From contig JAWQUS010000030.1 of assembly GCA_036365455.1 (NCBI GenBank), forward strand, positions 7,316,001 to 7,380,000: a stretch of DNA of 64,000 nt, in the 5' to 3' direction. Of this stretch, positions 44,801 to 56,000 are shown piece by piece; positions within the stretch are counted from its first letter, which is position 1, and each line of letters opens with the position of its first letter. The DNA is from Macrosoma leucophasiata. Taxonomy: Eukaryota > Arthropoda > Insecta > Lepidoptera > Hedylidae. The notes under the pieces were generated by a model. The model made no database searches. It had not been told where the DNA came from and worked only from the letters and a program-made list of their open reading frames with translations. A program made the position numbers and the translations under genes.

Positions 44801-47800
44801 AATTTAAAATCGATTTTTTTGTATTATTGTAGCAGCGTCGCCGTAAACCCCTGTTGTACAACTTTTCAAAACATATAACACATACTCAATAAAAATTAAT
44901 ATATTTCCTTTGATTTTATTAAAATATACTAACTACTAAACTAACTTTAATGTTTCTTAAAACTAGTGGGCTCCTAATAAAGAAAAAAGTCTACGGCTGA
45001 ATTCGTAGCTCAAAGCTACGTAGCGTAGACAGCGTAGTATGCTACGAAATTAATACACAGTACAGAGTAATTTTTAGACGCGATTTTGTTGTGATTTAGT
45101 ATCAATACTAAAACATGTTTACGTAAAACGACGAGTAATAAAATAACAATAGCCAAAATTTAATCATTCCAAATATAGACTCAGTTCTGTCCGTTTGGTT
45201 CGCACACACCGCACCGTGCGCTTGCCCGCCGCGATATGAGCGGTTTTTTATTCATATCTAATACATTATAAGTTGTTGCAAAAAAATAATTTCGATAGCT
45301 TAATATGAAAGGTCTCAAAATAATTAGGTATCTAATATTTTTTACTGTACTGCAAAACATATTCAAACTATATTCAAACGTATTGTCGTAGAACAATAAT
45401 AATTGTTGTTTACTGAACGTTCAAGTTTATACGAAGATGCAAAAACGAGTATTGATTTTGATTGAGAAGGAAAATTACGGATCTGTGTAATCAAACAGAA
45501 ATTTCACAAAAAGTTATTAAAAAGGAAAGCTTTGAATAAACCGCACCCAATTTTTTATCAATTGAGAAGTACAGGCAGAACTATAAAGTTTTTGTTTAAA
45601 TAATAGGTTGGGGAAAAAGTCTTTTCGCATTATAGTACGAGTATGTATGAACTTGTAATAAAATCTCTTCCCCTTGTATTTGTATCTGGTTGGTTTTGGT
45701 ATCATTGAAAGTTAAAATTTTAAAGAACATAATTCCAAATTCAAATTAGGCAAATGTGTGATTTTCATTTGTTTTTCGTACTGTCAAGATGAGTGAATCT
45801 ATTGAAGAAATTCGATACATTTTAACATTTTACTACAAAAAAGGTAAAAATGCAACGCAAGCCGCGAAAAAAATTTGCGATGTTTATGGACCTAGTGCAG
45901 TGTCTGTGAGAGTAGCACAAATTTGGTTTAAGCGTTTTCAATCCGGAAATTATGATGTCAAAGATGCACCTCGCTCTGGTCGCCCTATTACAAATAAAAT
46001 GGATGCCATTTTTGAAAAAGTGGAGCAAGATCGACATATCAATAGTTACGACGTAGCTGAAGAACTGAGAATTGATCACAAAACAGTTTTGGCGCATTTG
46101 AAAAAGCTGGGTACAAAAAAAAGCTCGATATTTGGGGCTCGAGCTCACTGAAAGAAACCTAAGGAACCGTGTACTCATTTGTGATTCTTTATTACGACGT
46201 AATGAAATCGAATCATTTTTGAAGAAGCTGATAACTGGTGATGTAAAGTGGATCACGTACGACAAGAACGTGCGAAAAATGTTGTGTGTGTGGTGGGATT
46301 GGAAGGGCATTATTCATTATGAGCTATTACCACCAGGCAGGACTATCGATTCTGAACTCTACTGCGAACAACTGATGAGATTAAAGCAAGAAGTTGAGAG
46401 AAAGCGGCCGGAATTGATCAACAGAAGGGGTGTGGTGTTTCATCATGATAACGCTAGACCTTCTTCGCAACACATCTATAGCCACTCAGCAAAAATTAAG
46501 AGAGTTTGGCTGGGAGGTGTTAATGCATTCGCCGTATAGTCCTGACCTTGCACCTTCAGATTTCCACCTGTATCGGTCTCTTCAGAATTCTTTATGCAAT
46601 GTTAGGTTAACATCACGAGAGGAGCCAAATCCAAATCCACTTGTCGCGGTATTTTGATGAGAAGTCCCAAAATTTTTATAGCAATGGGATCATGTCCCTA
46701 CCTACAAGATGGCAAAAGGTTATCGAACAAAATGGTACATACATACTTTAGTTAAATTTAAATAAACTATATTAAAAAATGTTTTGAATTATCTTAAAAA
46801 ATGCGAAGAAACTTTTTCCCCAACCATATTGCTTCGAAATCATTCAAAATACCTATTCTCATGTAGTGTCCCCATGCATGTAGCTCTGAAGTCTGTTCCG
46901 AGAGTAAATTTCATCAAAAATTAACTCATTCGGTTTTCTCTGAATTAACTGCCACATCAAGTTGTCGCTTCTTTGGTGCAGGGTAAATACCAATTACACT
47001 ATGAGACAACAAACATTATTAGGTAGGTACTGTGTAAAATAAATTCACGAGAAGTATACCTAAATTACAATTCATTTCAGGTAATTCGGAAGGTTATGAA
47101 CAAGGAGTCGAACAACGTTTTGACTCTCCTCAGTCCACAGGAGAGCTAGACAATCTTATTATGAGGCCTGAATTGTACGGAGAGCCTCCCGCAATGGAAG
47201 GACTATCCGCTGGCTACGACAGTCGACGTCGCAAACGAGGCAGTGGCAAAGTAGGCGCTGGAGCTGCCACTAAAGTTGCAACCAAATCTGGATCTGGCAA
47301 GAAAAATCTTAAGTTAGTTTACTTACACTTATAATATTCTTATAATGTTCGAAAAAAAATCACATAATTATGCTTTGCATCTATTCTTGTTTACCAGATC
47401 CGATGAACCTCCCTCACCTGTGGAACTTGCTTCCAATGACCACGAGGCGCATCGTCGCAAACGAGGTAGCGGATCCAAGGTATCCGCTGGAGCAGCAGCT
47501 TCAGCTAAAACTGCTACTAAGAATTCTGGTGGCAATAAAAAGAACTTCAGGTAAAATAATAATATGTATTTTTCAAATATTTCTAATAATAAGTACCTAC
47601 CTAGCAAATAAAAAAGATGATACCTAATCATTTAATTGATTTATTTAGGCCAATATCCGAACGCCGTAAAAGAGATTCTGGACTAAGTGCTGCTGATGTT
47701 CGAGCCCTGTTAAATTTATGGGAAGCACAAGAACGAAGGAAGCAGGAATGGAACGCCAACCAATGGGCAGCTGATCATTATTATCGCGGCATGAATGGAA

Positions 47801-48180
47801 TGGATGAAGACCAGCCTGAAGTGGATGAAAATGGTGACGTGTGGTACAATGAGCCAGTTGTGATTGGCCCACGAGAAAGGGATTACCCGCACCACTCTTA
47901 CTTTTCGGAACAAAATCGCATGGGTCTTGCTAGAGGTCTACCTGACATGTACCAAGTGGATCCAAATGAATTAGCCCAACGATATGAAGAAGCCCGACGT
48001 AAGAGACAGTACGCGAATAAGATGAAGCGTTTCATGGTCGCCAGAAAACGCTCCGATCCTATGATGCACCAGAATAATTACCGGCCACGAGATGACCTCT
48101 ACACATTAGCGGAACTTCTGCGATCGGCTCCTCGCGTCCAAGAGCAAGACATTCCTGTTTACCGGCGACTGATTCTATAA
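41867..48180 (+). CDS. Secreted prohormone, 373 aa, five coding exons
   Basis: Exons 41867-41945, 44669-44794, 47081-47312, 47398-47550 and 47649-48180 join in phase (phases 1,1,2,2; 1122 nt in all), each with GT/AG borders. Residues 1-18 form a signal peptide, cleaved probably after CDA. Convertase-type sites follow: RRKR at 118-121, 165-168 and 202-205, each followed by GSG or DSG, then RRKR 313-316, KR 323-324 and RKR 329-331. No transmembrane segment follows the signal, so the product should enter the secretory path and be cut into peptides. Two parts, after the first two RRKR sites, are alike and Gly/Ser/Lys/Ala-rich. The last exon holds a charged domain (DVRALLNLWEAQERRKQEW) and ends QEQDIPVYRRLIL, recalling the NVPIYQEPRF peptide of insect NVP-like (prohormone-2) precursors; that family link is tentative. 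Intron 2 contains the mariner at 45.6 kb; intron 1 holds nested SINE/MITE insertions. Confidence 0.8.
43081..43198 (+). repeat. SINE-like fragment (ACTGGTGG family)
   Basis: Shortened plus-strand copy with the start TTTACTGGTAGAGTTCCAGT and an internal deletion. It lies just before the nested MITE/SINE pair, inside prohormone intron 1. Confidence 0.6.
43192..43630. mobile_element. Inverted-repeat MITE carrying a SINE
   Basis: The left end CCTAGGTTGCACCAAGATAT and the right end (complement CCTGGGTTGCACCAAGATAT) are inverted repeats. Inside the left half a second inverted pair, CCCTTCTCTAACTT and AAAGTTAGAGAAGGG (43239-43284), folds back. A SINE-like element interrupts it from 43288. A related MITE half is at about 49155-49220 (GATTGCACCAAAAAGTTAAA). 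Confidence 0.7.
43288..43607 (+). repeat. SINE-like repeat inserted in the MITE
   Basis: Full-length plus-strand copy of the ACTGGTGG family with a duplicated head: ACTGGTGGTAGAGCTCCAGT occurs twice within 30 bp. It ends in an A-rich tail interrupted by T. The host MITE supplies both flanks. Confidence 0.85.
43631..44668. other. Prohormone intron 1 remainder
   Basis: Contains an inverted LINE-tail phrase with an ATG run at 43937-43978 (CTTTCGGCTGAAATGATGAT). Otherwise nothing is recognised. Confidence 0.4.
45603..46828 (+). mobile_element. Mariner-family transposon, inactive
   Basis: The left end TAGGTTGGGGAAAAAGTCTT and the right end (complement TATGGTTGGGGAAAAAGT) form inverted repeats, with TA at both junctions. 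Length about 1.23 kb is typical of mariners. It sits within prohormone intron 2, in the same orientation as the gene. Exact end bases are uncertain by one or two. Confidence 0.9.
45789..46750 (+). pseudogene. Mariner transposase remnant
   Basis: The first frame (45789-46151) holds the helix-turn-helix DNA-binding part with SGRPITNK and VAEELRIDHKTV. A frame change near 46130 leads into ERNLRNRVLICDSLL, then WITYDKN with the first catalytic Asp, VVFHHDNARP with the second, and after another frame change YSPDLAPSDFH with the third (the D,D34D signature of mariners). Compared with the family as I recall it, about 25 residues are missing between WITYDKNVRK and LCVWWDW. The frame changes again near 46640 before the natural-looking end at 46750. 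Transposase cut-and-paste activity is therefore lost. Confidence 0.9.
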
Positions 48181-49407
48181 GCAGTCTCTTGGAGTACGGC
48201 ATTCATTTGGAACAATGTTGACACTAACATCAAGATCTTGTCTAGTGTTGAGGATTGACGTTATATATCCACAAGCACAAATTGGACTAGTCGAATGGAT
48301 GCCTAGAAAATATTTGGGGCGAGAGATTGTCGAGCATTTAATTCGCAGTGTGTAGTTTATAGGTACCTACTAACATAGTCATAGGGATTATAACATTATT
48401 AATTTAATAATTTATACTAAATTTGTGTGAATTGGCCTAAAACATGTCATAGAATTATTCCAGTTGTAGTCTCGAAAGGATTACTGTTTCTTTATCATGT
48501 CATCGAACCTTGATCCTACCTCAGTTCTCTGCATATCCGTTAAATCATTTTCCATATACAAATATTTTTGTCTAAATAGGTAATAATAAGTAATTTGTAT
48601 TAATATCAAAGTTCTTCATATGTGTAGGTACTCTAGTTATTGCATAGTGAGGTAAAACTTCACATCTTATTGTATTACTACTTAGAATTAGTCTCTACTA
48701 TATGTATATGGTATAAAACTGTATTAAATTTAGTATTATATCTAAAAATTTTTCATTGCTCCATTCACCCAAAATCTTTTTCATTTTATTATGTAAATAT
48801 ACATAAAGTCGAATTCAATTTTGCGGAATTATTTTTAAACAAACTACTTCCCACAATGAAACAACATGACACGCTAAGCTTCGTAGCAAATGTTATTATT
48901 TTTTATGGTAATTAGGTCCCTTATTGTCTACGAAGTCTCTACTGTAATGAACCCTACCTAAGAACTAAAAAATTATGCTCAAAGATTCCATTACATACAT
49001 AGGTACATAGATACAACCCAAGCTTATAAAAGCGTAATTTAAAACTAATTATAGTAAATTTAACTTTGTGACAAACTGAAGTATTTTATATCTATGAAGC
49101 TGTATCGTCGATGATCTCTATACATCACATAAAACCTCATTTGCTTATAGGTCCGATTGCACCAAAAAGTTAAAGTTAAAGTTTTATAAAATTTTACATC
49201 CTTCTCAAACTTTAACAAATTTGTTTAAATCTATCTATTTAATAAAGCCCGTGATGTATCAATTGGTCGGTATCTTGTCGGTATTAAAATGATGGTCTGT
49301 CCAAAGTTGGAGTCAAGAGTAACTCATTAATTATTATAAATTACCTACTTACTATGAAAAGTGTGATGAATATACCAGAGGCACGGGATGTTTGTGAGAA
49401 TATAGAT
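48181..49407. other. 3' flank of the prohormone gene
   Basis: Probably begins with 3' untranslated sequence; I could not fix a polyadenylation site. About 49155-49220 is half of the TTGCACCA MITE family. About 49235-49290 (TTTAATAAAGCCCGTGATGT, GTCGGTATCTTGTCGGTATT) is repeated in changed form at 50109-50150. Confidence 0.4.
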
Positions 49408-49738
49408 CAGAGGTTCTCAAACTTTTTTTTCTTGTAGACCCTTTACAATTTTTTCTGGTTTCTGTGGAGCCCCGTCCTTGCTACATTTATATCACATTCC
49501 CATATTCCCATTTTTATTCACGCCTACGTAGACCCCCATCGATTCTCCCATGGACCACTTTGGGAATCACTGGTATGATGTAAGTAAATTGATAGTATCA
49601 GTGTATGTGTTGAGATCCATTATCGTAGACCCCCATTTTCATTTCATGGACCCCTAAATTTTTTTTTCAAAGTCGCAGACTCCTTTCAGATTTTCATAGA
49701 CCCCCAGGGGTCGCTATAGACCACTTTGGGAATCACTG
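49408..49738. mobile_element. hAT-type miniature element with 8-bp target duplication
   Basis: It starts CAGAGGTTCTCAAACTTTTT and ends GACCACTTTGGGAATCACTG; the ends are imperfect inverted repeats of the hAT kind. ATATAGAT lies directly on both sides (49400-49407 and 49739-49746), a perfect 8-bp target duplication as hAT elements make. A second internal right end (GACCACTTTGGGAATCACTG at about 49553-49572) suggests an internal duplication. It is 331 bp and non-coding. Confidence 0.85.
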
Positions 49739-49774
49739 ATATAGATGTTTCGTTATTTATTTATTTTATATAAT

Positions 49775-49960
49775 ATCATGAATTAGCAAACGAACATACA
49801 GTTCACATTGATGATAAGAGTATACTGTAGCCTATAAACATCTACATAATAACCTACAGATATTTCAACGCATATGTGAAACTACTCTCGATGTCTAAGT
49901 TGTTATACCTTTGTGCCAGAAATTACAGGTCCGAACAGGACAGGTCCACTAGAGGTCACT
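49775..49960 (-). repeat. SINE-like fragment (ACTGGTGG family), old
   Basis: The phrases ACATACAGTTCACATTGATG, GTAGCCTATAAACATCTAC and GTGCCAGAAATTACAGGTCC follow the minus-strand family order. The head is lost. Confidence 0.6.
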
Positions 49961-50354
49961 ACCAATAAAATATGTGGGGCTCGGCGCGCTCCACTCTATC
50001 TACGAAGATACCCACCCTTGGTACCAAGGGACTCGGAGTGAAGATACTTATATAAATATGTATATATTAAATATGTTTATTCACTCATCAGATTAATTCC
50101 AAGCTATCTGTTTAATAAAGCCGGTCAGTATCTTATCGGCATTTATCGATGTTTGCGAATATGTAATGAATTTCCTCATTCTCGAATATCCCGATACTAA
50201 AATCTATTCATGTATACCTACATATTGTATTTATATGGTCCCAGTATTACTCTACCTAGGAATAAATTACCCTACCAACCTAATAATTCTTCAGTGAAAT
50301 GAAGATAAAGAAATCGCGGTAATTCTGCTTTAATCCCTACTTCCCTACTATTAT

Positions 50355-50546
50355 ATTTTATACTTTTATATAATATTATAAATGCGAAAGTAACTCTGTC
50401 TGTCTGTCTTTTTACGTCCAAACGACTGAACCGATTTTTATGAAATTTGGAACAGAGATAGAGCTGACTTTGAGAAAGAACATAAGCTACTTAGTTATTT
50501 ATAAAACGACATCCACGCGGGCGAAGCCGCGGGTAACAGCTATATA
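50355..50546 (+). mobile_element. Helitron-like non-autonomous element, altered end
   Basis: AATATTATAAATGCGAAAGT through ACGCGGGCGAAGCCGCGGGT, as in the element at 16593-16834. The expected CAGCTAG end here reads CAGCTATATAG, so the terminal CTAG is broken by a small insertion or change. Confidence 0.6.
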
Positions 50547-50551
50547 GTAAA

Positions 50552-50720
50552 GGTAAATGCATGCATTCAATCATACATGCAAACACCCACGACTCGCCGG
50601 TTACGTTTTGGCCCATGTAACCGGCGAGTCGTGGGTGTTTGCATGTATGATTGAATGCATGCATTTACCTCTGCCTACCCCTTCGGGGATTACAGGCGTG
50701 AAGTTACGTTACGTTACGTT
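50552..50720. repeat. SINE tail foldback, 53-bp perfect arms
   Basis: Positions 50552-50604 and 50617-50669 are exact reverse complements, with a 12-base loop GTTTTGGCCCAT. The arm sequence is the 3' part of the tRNA-derived SINE at 24636-24950. The right arm continues into the SINE end and a GTTAC GTTAC repeat to about 50720. The perfect match of the arms to each other points to a recent event. Confidence 0.85.
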
Positions 50721-51235
50721 TATGATAGTGATCTGAAATATCGGTATTAATTTTGCCTGTGTCTGTTTTCGCTGATTAACTATTAACCTGTAACGACCCC
50801 AAATATTTAAATACATGATTTAAATATTTAAAACTCGCGTACTCGCAGCACACCACGTCTAAAGAGCTACGAAGTCGCTGGTTAGCGACTTTTCAGATTT
50901 GCGACAGTAAATCGCGGCTCTTCACGTCAACACAGCTACCAAAGAGTATACAAATACTACGTAAGACAATACTGACAGCTACAACCTACAACACAGTGAT
51001 TTTCACATCGCCAGCGAGTGGACAGAGCAGGTATAGCAAACCTTGAAATTAAAAAATAACACCAATCCAACCTCTTTAAACTTCGAGTTTATTATGACAA
51101 CTCTATACCTGCCTTGCATTAATTGGTGTGAATGAAAATTTTATTGAAAATCAAATTATACATATTATACCAAAAAAGAGCAAAATCTCTCTGTCTGAGA
51201 GTAAAAAGATTTATGTTTAGGTACACTTTAATATT

Positions 51236-52224
51236 ATGAGTAAAAATAATAATATCCATAGAAGTGTAAGTGAGAAAACCGGTACAGTATTGAAAACCTC
51301 TGCTGAAATAGAAAATTATAATTCAGAAGATGGCCAAACTTCGACAACGTATGAACTATTTTCATACTTATGTAGCTATTTAAAAATGTTTACAATTAGA
51401 GTATGTAAAGATTTGTATCAAACTATTCTGTATTCTTATTATTCTGAACGTGGTGTACTGCCAGCCCACATTGTGGATCTTATGACCGTTCACAAGAAAT
51501 TGCACTTAGAACAAGAATCGAAAAGAACCTTACAAACAGGTACAACATCATTAACATAATAAGTTGTTTTACGAACGCGACTGTTCAAGACAATTTCATT
51601 AGTTCCAGAAATCATCGGCTTTACTACTTGCGACATACACTGAAAAAAATGTTCACAACAATAAAGCAATACATTATTTCTAGTGAAGACGATGTTCGAT
51701 TGCAATATATGAGTACTACATCCAAAAAACATGAAACAAAATCAAAAAATACAGAAAAGAACCATATGTTCGTTATAGATTCCAATTTTTCTAGCAACCC
51801 AAGTCCAAAAGAGTTGATTGTCGCTAAAACTGATTCAAAACGAAATATATTGAAGAAATATTTAAGCAACGAACCATATATCAAAGATACACCTTCAAAC
51901 AGTAAATATATTAATGAACTATTTCCACAACAATTCAACGAATCTGAGTTCAGAGAAGAATTACAAATAATAGATGTAAATTTAGAAAGTGAACAAGAAA
52001 TACCATTCGATAGTGAGGACAGTAATGAGGATGAATCTATAGTTATAGCATATCTGAAAAACAAAGAAATATTAACGAATGCGGATAGCTCAGTAATAAT
52101 GACAAAAAAGAAATCTTTGTTAGACAATGTGCCTAAAATGGAGACGATAGTGGAAGGCGAACAATTCATTTCATTTTCGCCATTAGATTTAAGCAAAATG
52201 AATGATGAAGAAGAAAAGAAGTAA
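51236..52224 (+). CDS. Unrecognised charged protein, two open segments
   Basis: An ATG at 51236 opens a frame to 51559 (107 aa, MSKNNNIHRSVSEKTG start). A second frame, open upstream of 51590 and ending at 52224, encodes a Lys/Glu/Ser-rich segment with no domain I know. A 50-nt intron from GT at 51540 to AG at 51589 joins them in phase (304 + 635 nt, 312 aa). The acceptor is weak and the intron short, so a frameshift between two parts of one decayed gene is also possible. AATAAA-like signals occur about 150 bp after the stop. The first segment may instead splice to the ankyrin exon at 53014. It has no signal peptide. Function is unknown. Confidence 0.5.
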
Positions 52225-53013
52225 ACCATTCAAAATTAAGTAATAATGAGTAATTTAACCAAAGCATTTGATAACTTAAAACAGCAAAGCAAATACAAAA
52301 CTTGATATTAACGTAAAGCCCAAAATTTTATGTTACTGCTTTGTATTTTTTATCTCTACCTACTTACTAATATAATAAAAATGAAGATATTTTTGTTTAT
52401 TTTTAACCCAAGTCTAATTATTAAATTGAATTATGAACAATTCTGTACGTATAGAATTATGAAACGAAATCTCCAAAAACAATAGGAATAAAACGAAATT
52501 GGAAGGCAACCAGCATTTACGTATTTTATCTTAATATAATAACTCGGTAGGTAATATTCTGAATTTTAAGTTTCGTTAAAAAGTAAGAAGAGAAAACGAC
52601 ACACGGCCATTATACACTTACGTATCCTATACCGTAATTTTCAAGTTATTAAGTATCATTTTCCATTCAAAATCTTTGCATTTGTCTCACCTAACAAAAG
52701 TAGGTTACCTACTATTATCTTCAAATATATCTATCTATTCTTCGTGTTTAATAGGTACTAAAACATCAGGTTCGCCAAAATATCCAAAGATTTGATTGTG
52801 TGAATCGTGGACTATCGAGACATCAAGACAACCTACCTTTGATACACCTGCTACTTATTACTACCCTTCGTTCAGCCAAGTGAACTAAGTAGGTGTAGAT
52901 ACCACTGGCAACGACGCGCACGTAAATAAAGATGGGGTCTGAGGGCCTGTAAGAATTGCGACACACGTCCGAATTACCTGGATGTGCACTATTAATTAAA
53001 TTTTTATACTCAG
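52225..53013. other. Interval before the ankyrin exons
   Basis: AT-rich in the first half; no further exon is supported. The sequence TTTTTATACTCAG ending at 53013 is a good splice acceptor. Confidence 0.4.
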
Positions 53014-56000
53014 AATTGTCAGAAAATTCCTTGGACGTCCACATACCGTCATATCCTGGATCACCAAGATCGCTTAACATTGGTTCAACGGCCTCACTGG
53101 AATCCAATATCAGTGTCGATTTATACTTCAAAGATGCTGTAAACTTCTTACACGAAGATAAAGAATTACTTATTGCAGCTGAAACGGGGAACGATAAAAT
53201 GATAGAAATTTTAATAAGGTAGGCCTACGCTATTTGATTATCCGCATTTCGACACGTTTAATAAAGGTATATTATTAATCCCGAATGCTACTCAAGAGTT
53301 TATGAATTGTAGATAGCAACCTGCCTGCGGTATATAATTTTTAAAAACCAGGGCATATCGGACTGAATACGATCTTTTGTAAATAAGTGGACGCTTTTCG
53401 AAATCCATTAAAAGCATTTACTTGTCTCTTTAGGAAAAGATCTAATCTCCAACAAATTGATCATATCGGGAGGAATGCGCTACATTTCGCGGTTTGTTCA
53501 GCTAATGAACGTGCTATAAAATTGCTGCTGGATGCAGGTGTTAACGTCAATGTCAAGGATAACGTTGGCATGACGCCGCTTTCACTTTGCTTAATGAGAC
53601 GGTAAGTTCCACCAGTTCACAGATTCTGTATACGTAAGCGGCACCACAAGGTGGCAGATGGGGACAGCTGCCCTTTGCCCTAGTTTAAAAAAAACTCAAT
53701 TTACAGCAAGTCTATCTGACACACAGTGGCGTAGCATGCCATGCCTCCCGTATAAAAAGTTGTTTCGGGGACCTTTTTAAACGTCAAGACTTTGGCCCTG
53801 CGTGCCTTCTAAGGGTGAGATTCACAGACCGCACTACGACTTTATTGCCAGCAAAGTATGCTCAGAACTGTCAAAACTCGTACTTTACTGACAGTTCTAA
53901 GCATAGTTTGCTCAAAGTAAAGTCGTAGTGCGGTCTGTGAATCTCACACTAAGACTCTCTTCCATTCATTCATCCATCCACTTGGTCTATACATGCTCAT
54001 AAGGACGCGCGAGCAAAAAAAAAGGACATTTTCCACCGTAGCCTCTTTACGGTTGGCTTGCTACATTGTTTATTGTAATGGACTTGGTAGGTACTCAAAT
54101 GGGCAACGTGGGCCCACGCACGTTGGGGGCCCTCCATAGCCCGGGGGCCTCGTATAACTGATACAGCAGATATGGCGTTTGCAACGCCCCTGCTGTCAGA
54201 CATACCAACCTGGAACCCGTAGATCTAAACTGCCTCACTTAGGTCGCCGAATGGCGAATTAGCCTCTTCTCTTCATTGTTGGCCAGCTCTTGCCTGTTAC
54301 TCCATTGCTTTATGTTTAGGTACATGCTTGAAGTTCTTGTTGATATTGTGCGCCAAACTAAGGATTGGCGATCAATTTATAGGCAACAATATATTTTTTT
54401 TACATTAATGGTAGGTACAAATGCGCTGTTCACATTCTTTTATTTTTCAGACCGTCACATAGAATAGCAAATCTTCTGTTCGACCACGGTGCGAAAATTG
54501 TACCTCGTTCGAATCCAATGGATACGGGGCTGTTTTTACGTATGTTATCCATACTTACAGTCATAGAATTAGCGTTATACCTCTATGCTTACAGTATTCT
54601 TATACATTCTATTATTGACAACAGTGGTGACTGTACCGAATCCAAGAATTTGTGATGAAAGATTTCAGGTCCAAGATAGTCTAGAAAGAAGTTCCCCTGT
54701 TTCCTAATTATTTTTCTTAGAATATTATTATTTACAAACTCCCAAACAACATTCTACCTAGAAGGTAACTGTGACACGCGGCGAAGACGACGGCATCATA
54801 TGCCGCGACGCGGAGAAGCGACCCCGCCCTGTCTGCGACTGGCGACTGCCGTCGTCATATGCCGCGTAGTTCGGAATCGTACAATATTCATACTATCATA
54901 CAATACGCGCAAAACTTTGCGCGAGTTCCTTACCTTTTTTTTATGTTTTGGAAGTGGCAAACAAGCATGCAGCTCACATCGATGTTAAGTGATGACTGCA
55001 GCCTATAGACACCCACACAAAAACCAAGGTCACAATGCAGATGCGTTACCACTCCTGAGGCCTAAGGTGTTATGCATCTGTGCCGGAAATTACAGGGCCG
55101 TACATTACCACCTGACCGGAACACGATAGTACTGAACACTACCATTTAGCGGCAAGTATATTAGGTAATGCAGTGGTGCCTACGCCCGCGAGCTCCGTCA
55201 CTGGAGCTCTACCACCAGTAAAGCTTGCGACGACGGCAGAGATGAAAAAGAGAGCGAGTTTCAAAAATCGCCTTCTTCGCAGTGACTTGTACCTACATAG
55301 GATTGCCTTCTATTAGGTGCATGCGACTCAAAAATATCTAAGTACATAAGTACTACATAAATGGTTCACTAATGTTTCACCGACAAACGTTACGCAAATC
55401 TTCATTTCAAAACCAATGTTTTGTACACTATTCATTCCACATTTATATAATTCCGCAAATGTATCATTGCGCAACTCAACGATTCGTATACTAATTATTT
55501 CGCAAACATTTGATTATGTAAATGTATATAATAATAATTAATACTATCAGCAAAAAAAGAAATACCTGACACCGAACGGTGCGGCAAGCGAGCAGTTCGA
55601 CCAAACCTTTATCGTAAAATTTGAGAATATTTTTTTCAACTTTATTATTTTTAGGGTTCCGTACCTTAAAAGGAAAAAAGGAACCCTTATAGGATCACTC
55701 GTGCGTCTGTCTGTCTGTCCGTCTGTCACAGACAATTTGCTCCGAAACTACTCGACCGTTTGAGTTGAAATTTGATAATTATATGTAAATTGGTGACCCA
55801 AAGATGAACACCACTTCGGGGCCACTTTCGGGAAGTAAATCAAAAAATTATTTAAAAAAAAATTCGTAAACTGTGTCGTGTGACATATCAAATGAAAGAG
55901 GTTGTTGCCAGCATCTCAGATATATATTTTTTATAATTTTTGCATAAACAAAGGAGAATGACCAATTTTGTATGGGAGTTCGCCCTTCTTGCGTCTCGAC

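Noticed and set aside
45822..46310. 162-residue open frame on the minus strand inside the mariner
   Set aside because: It is the antisense shadow of the transposase remnant.
51624..52229. 201-residue minus-strand open frame opposite the charged protein
   Set aside because: Ser/Phe/Ile-rich antisense of an acidic coding sequence; the plus strand has the plausible splice borders and start.
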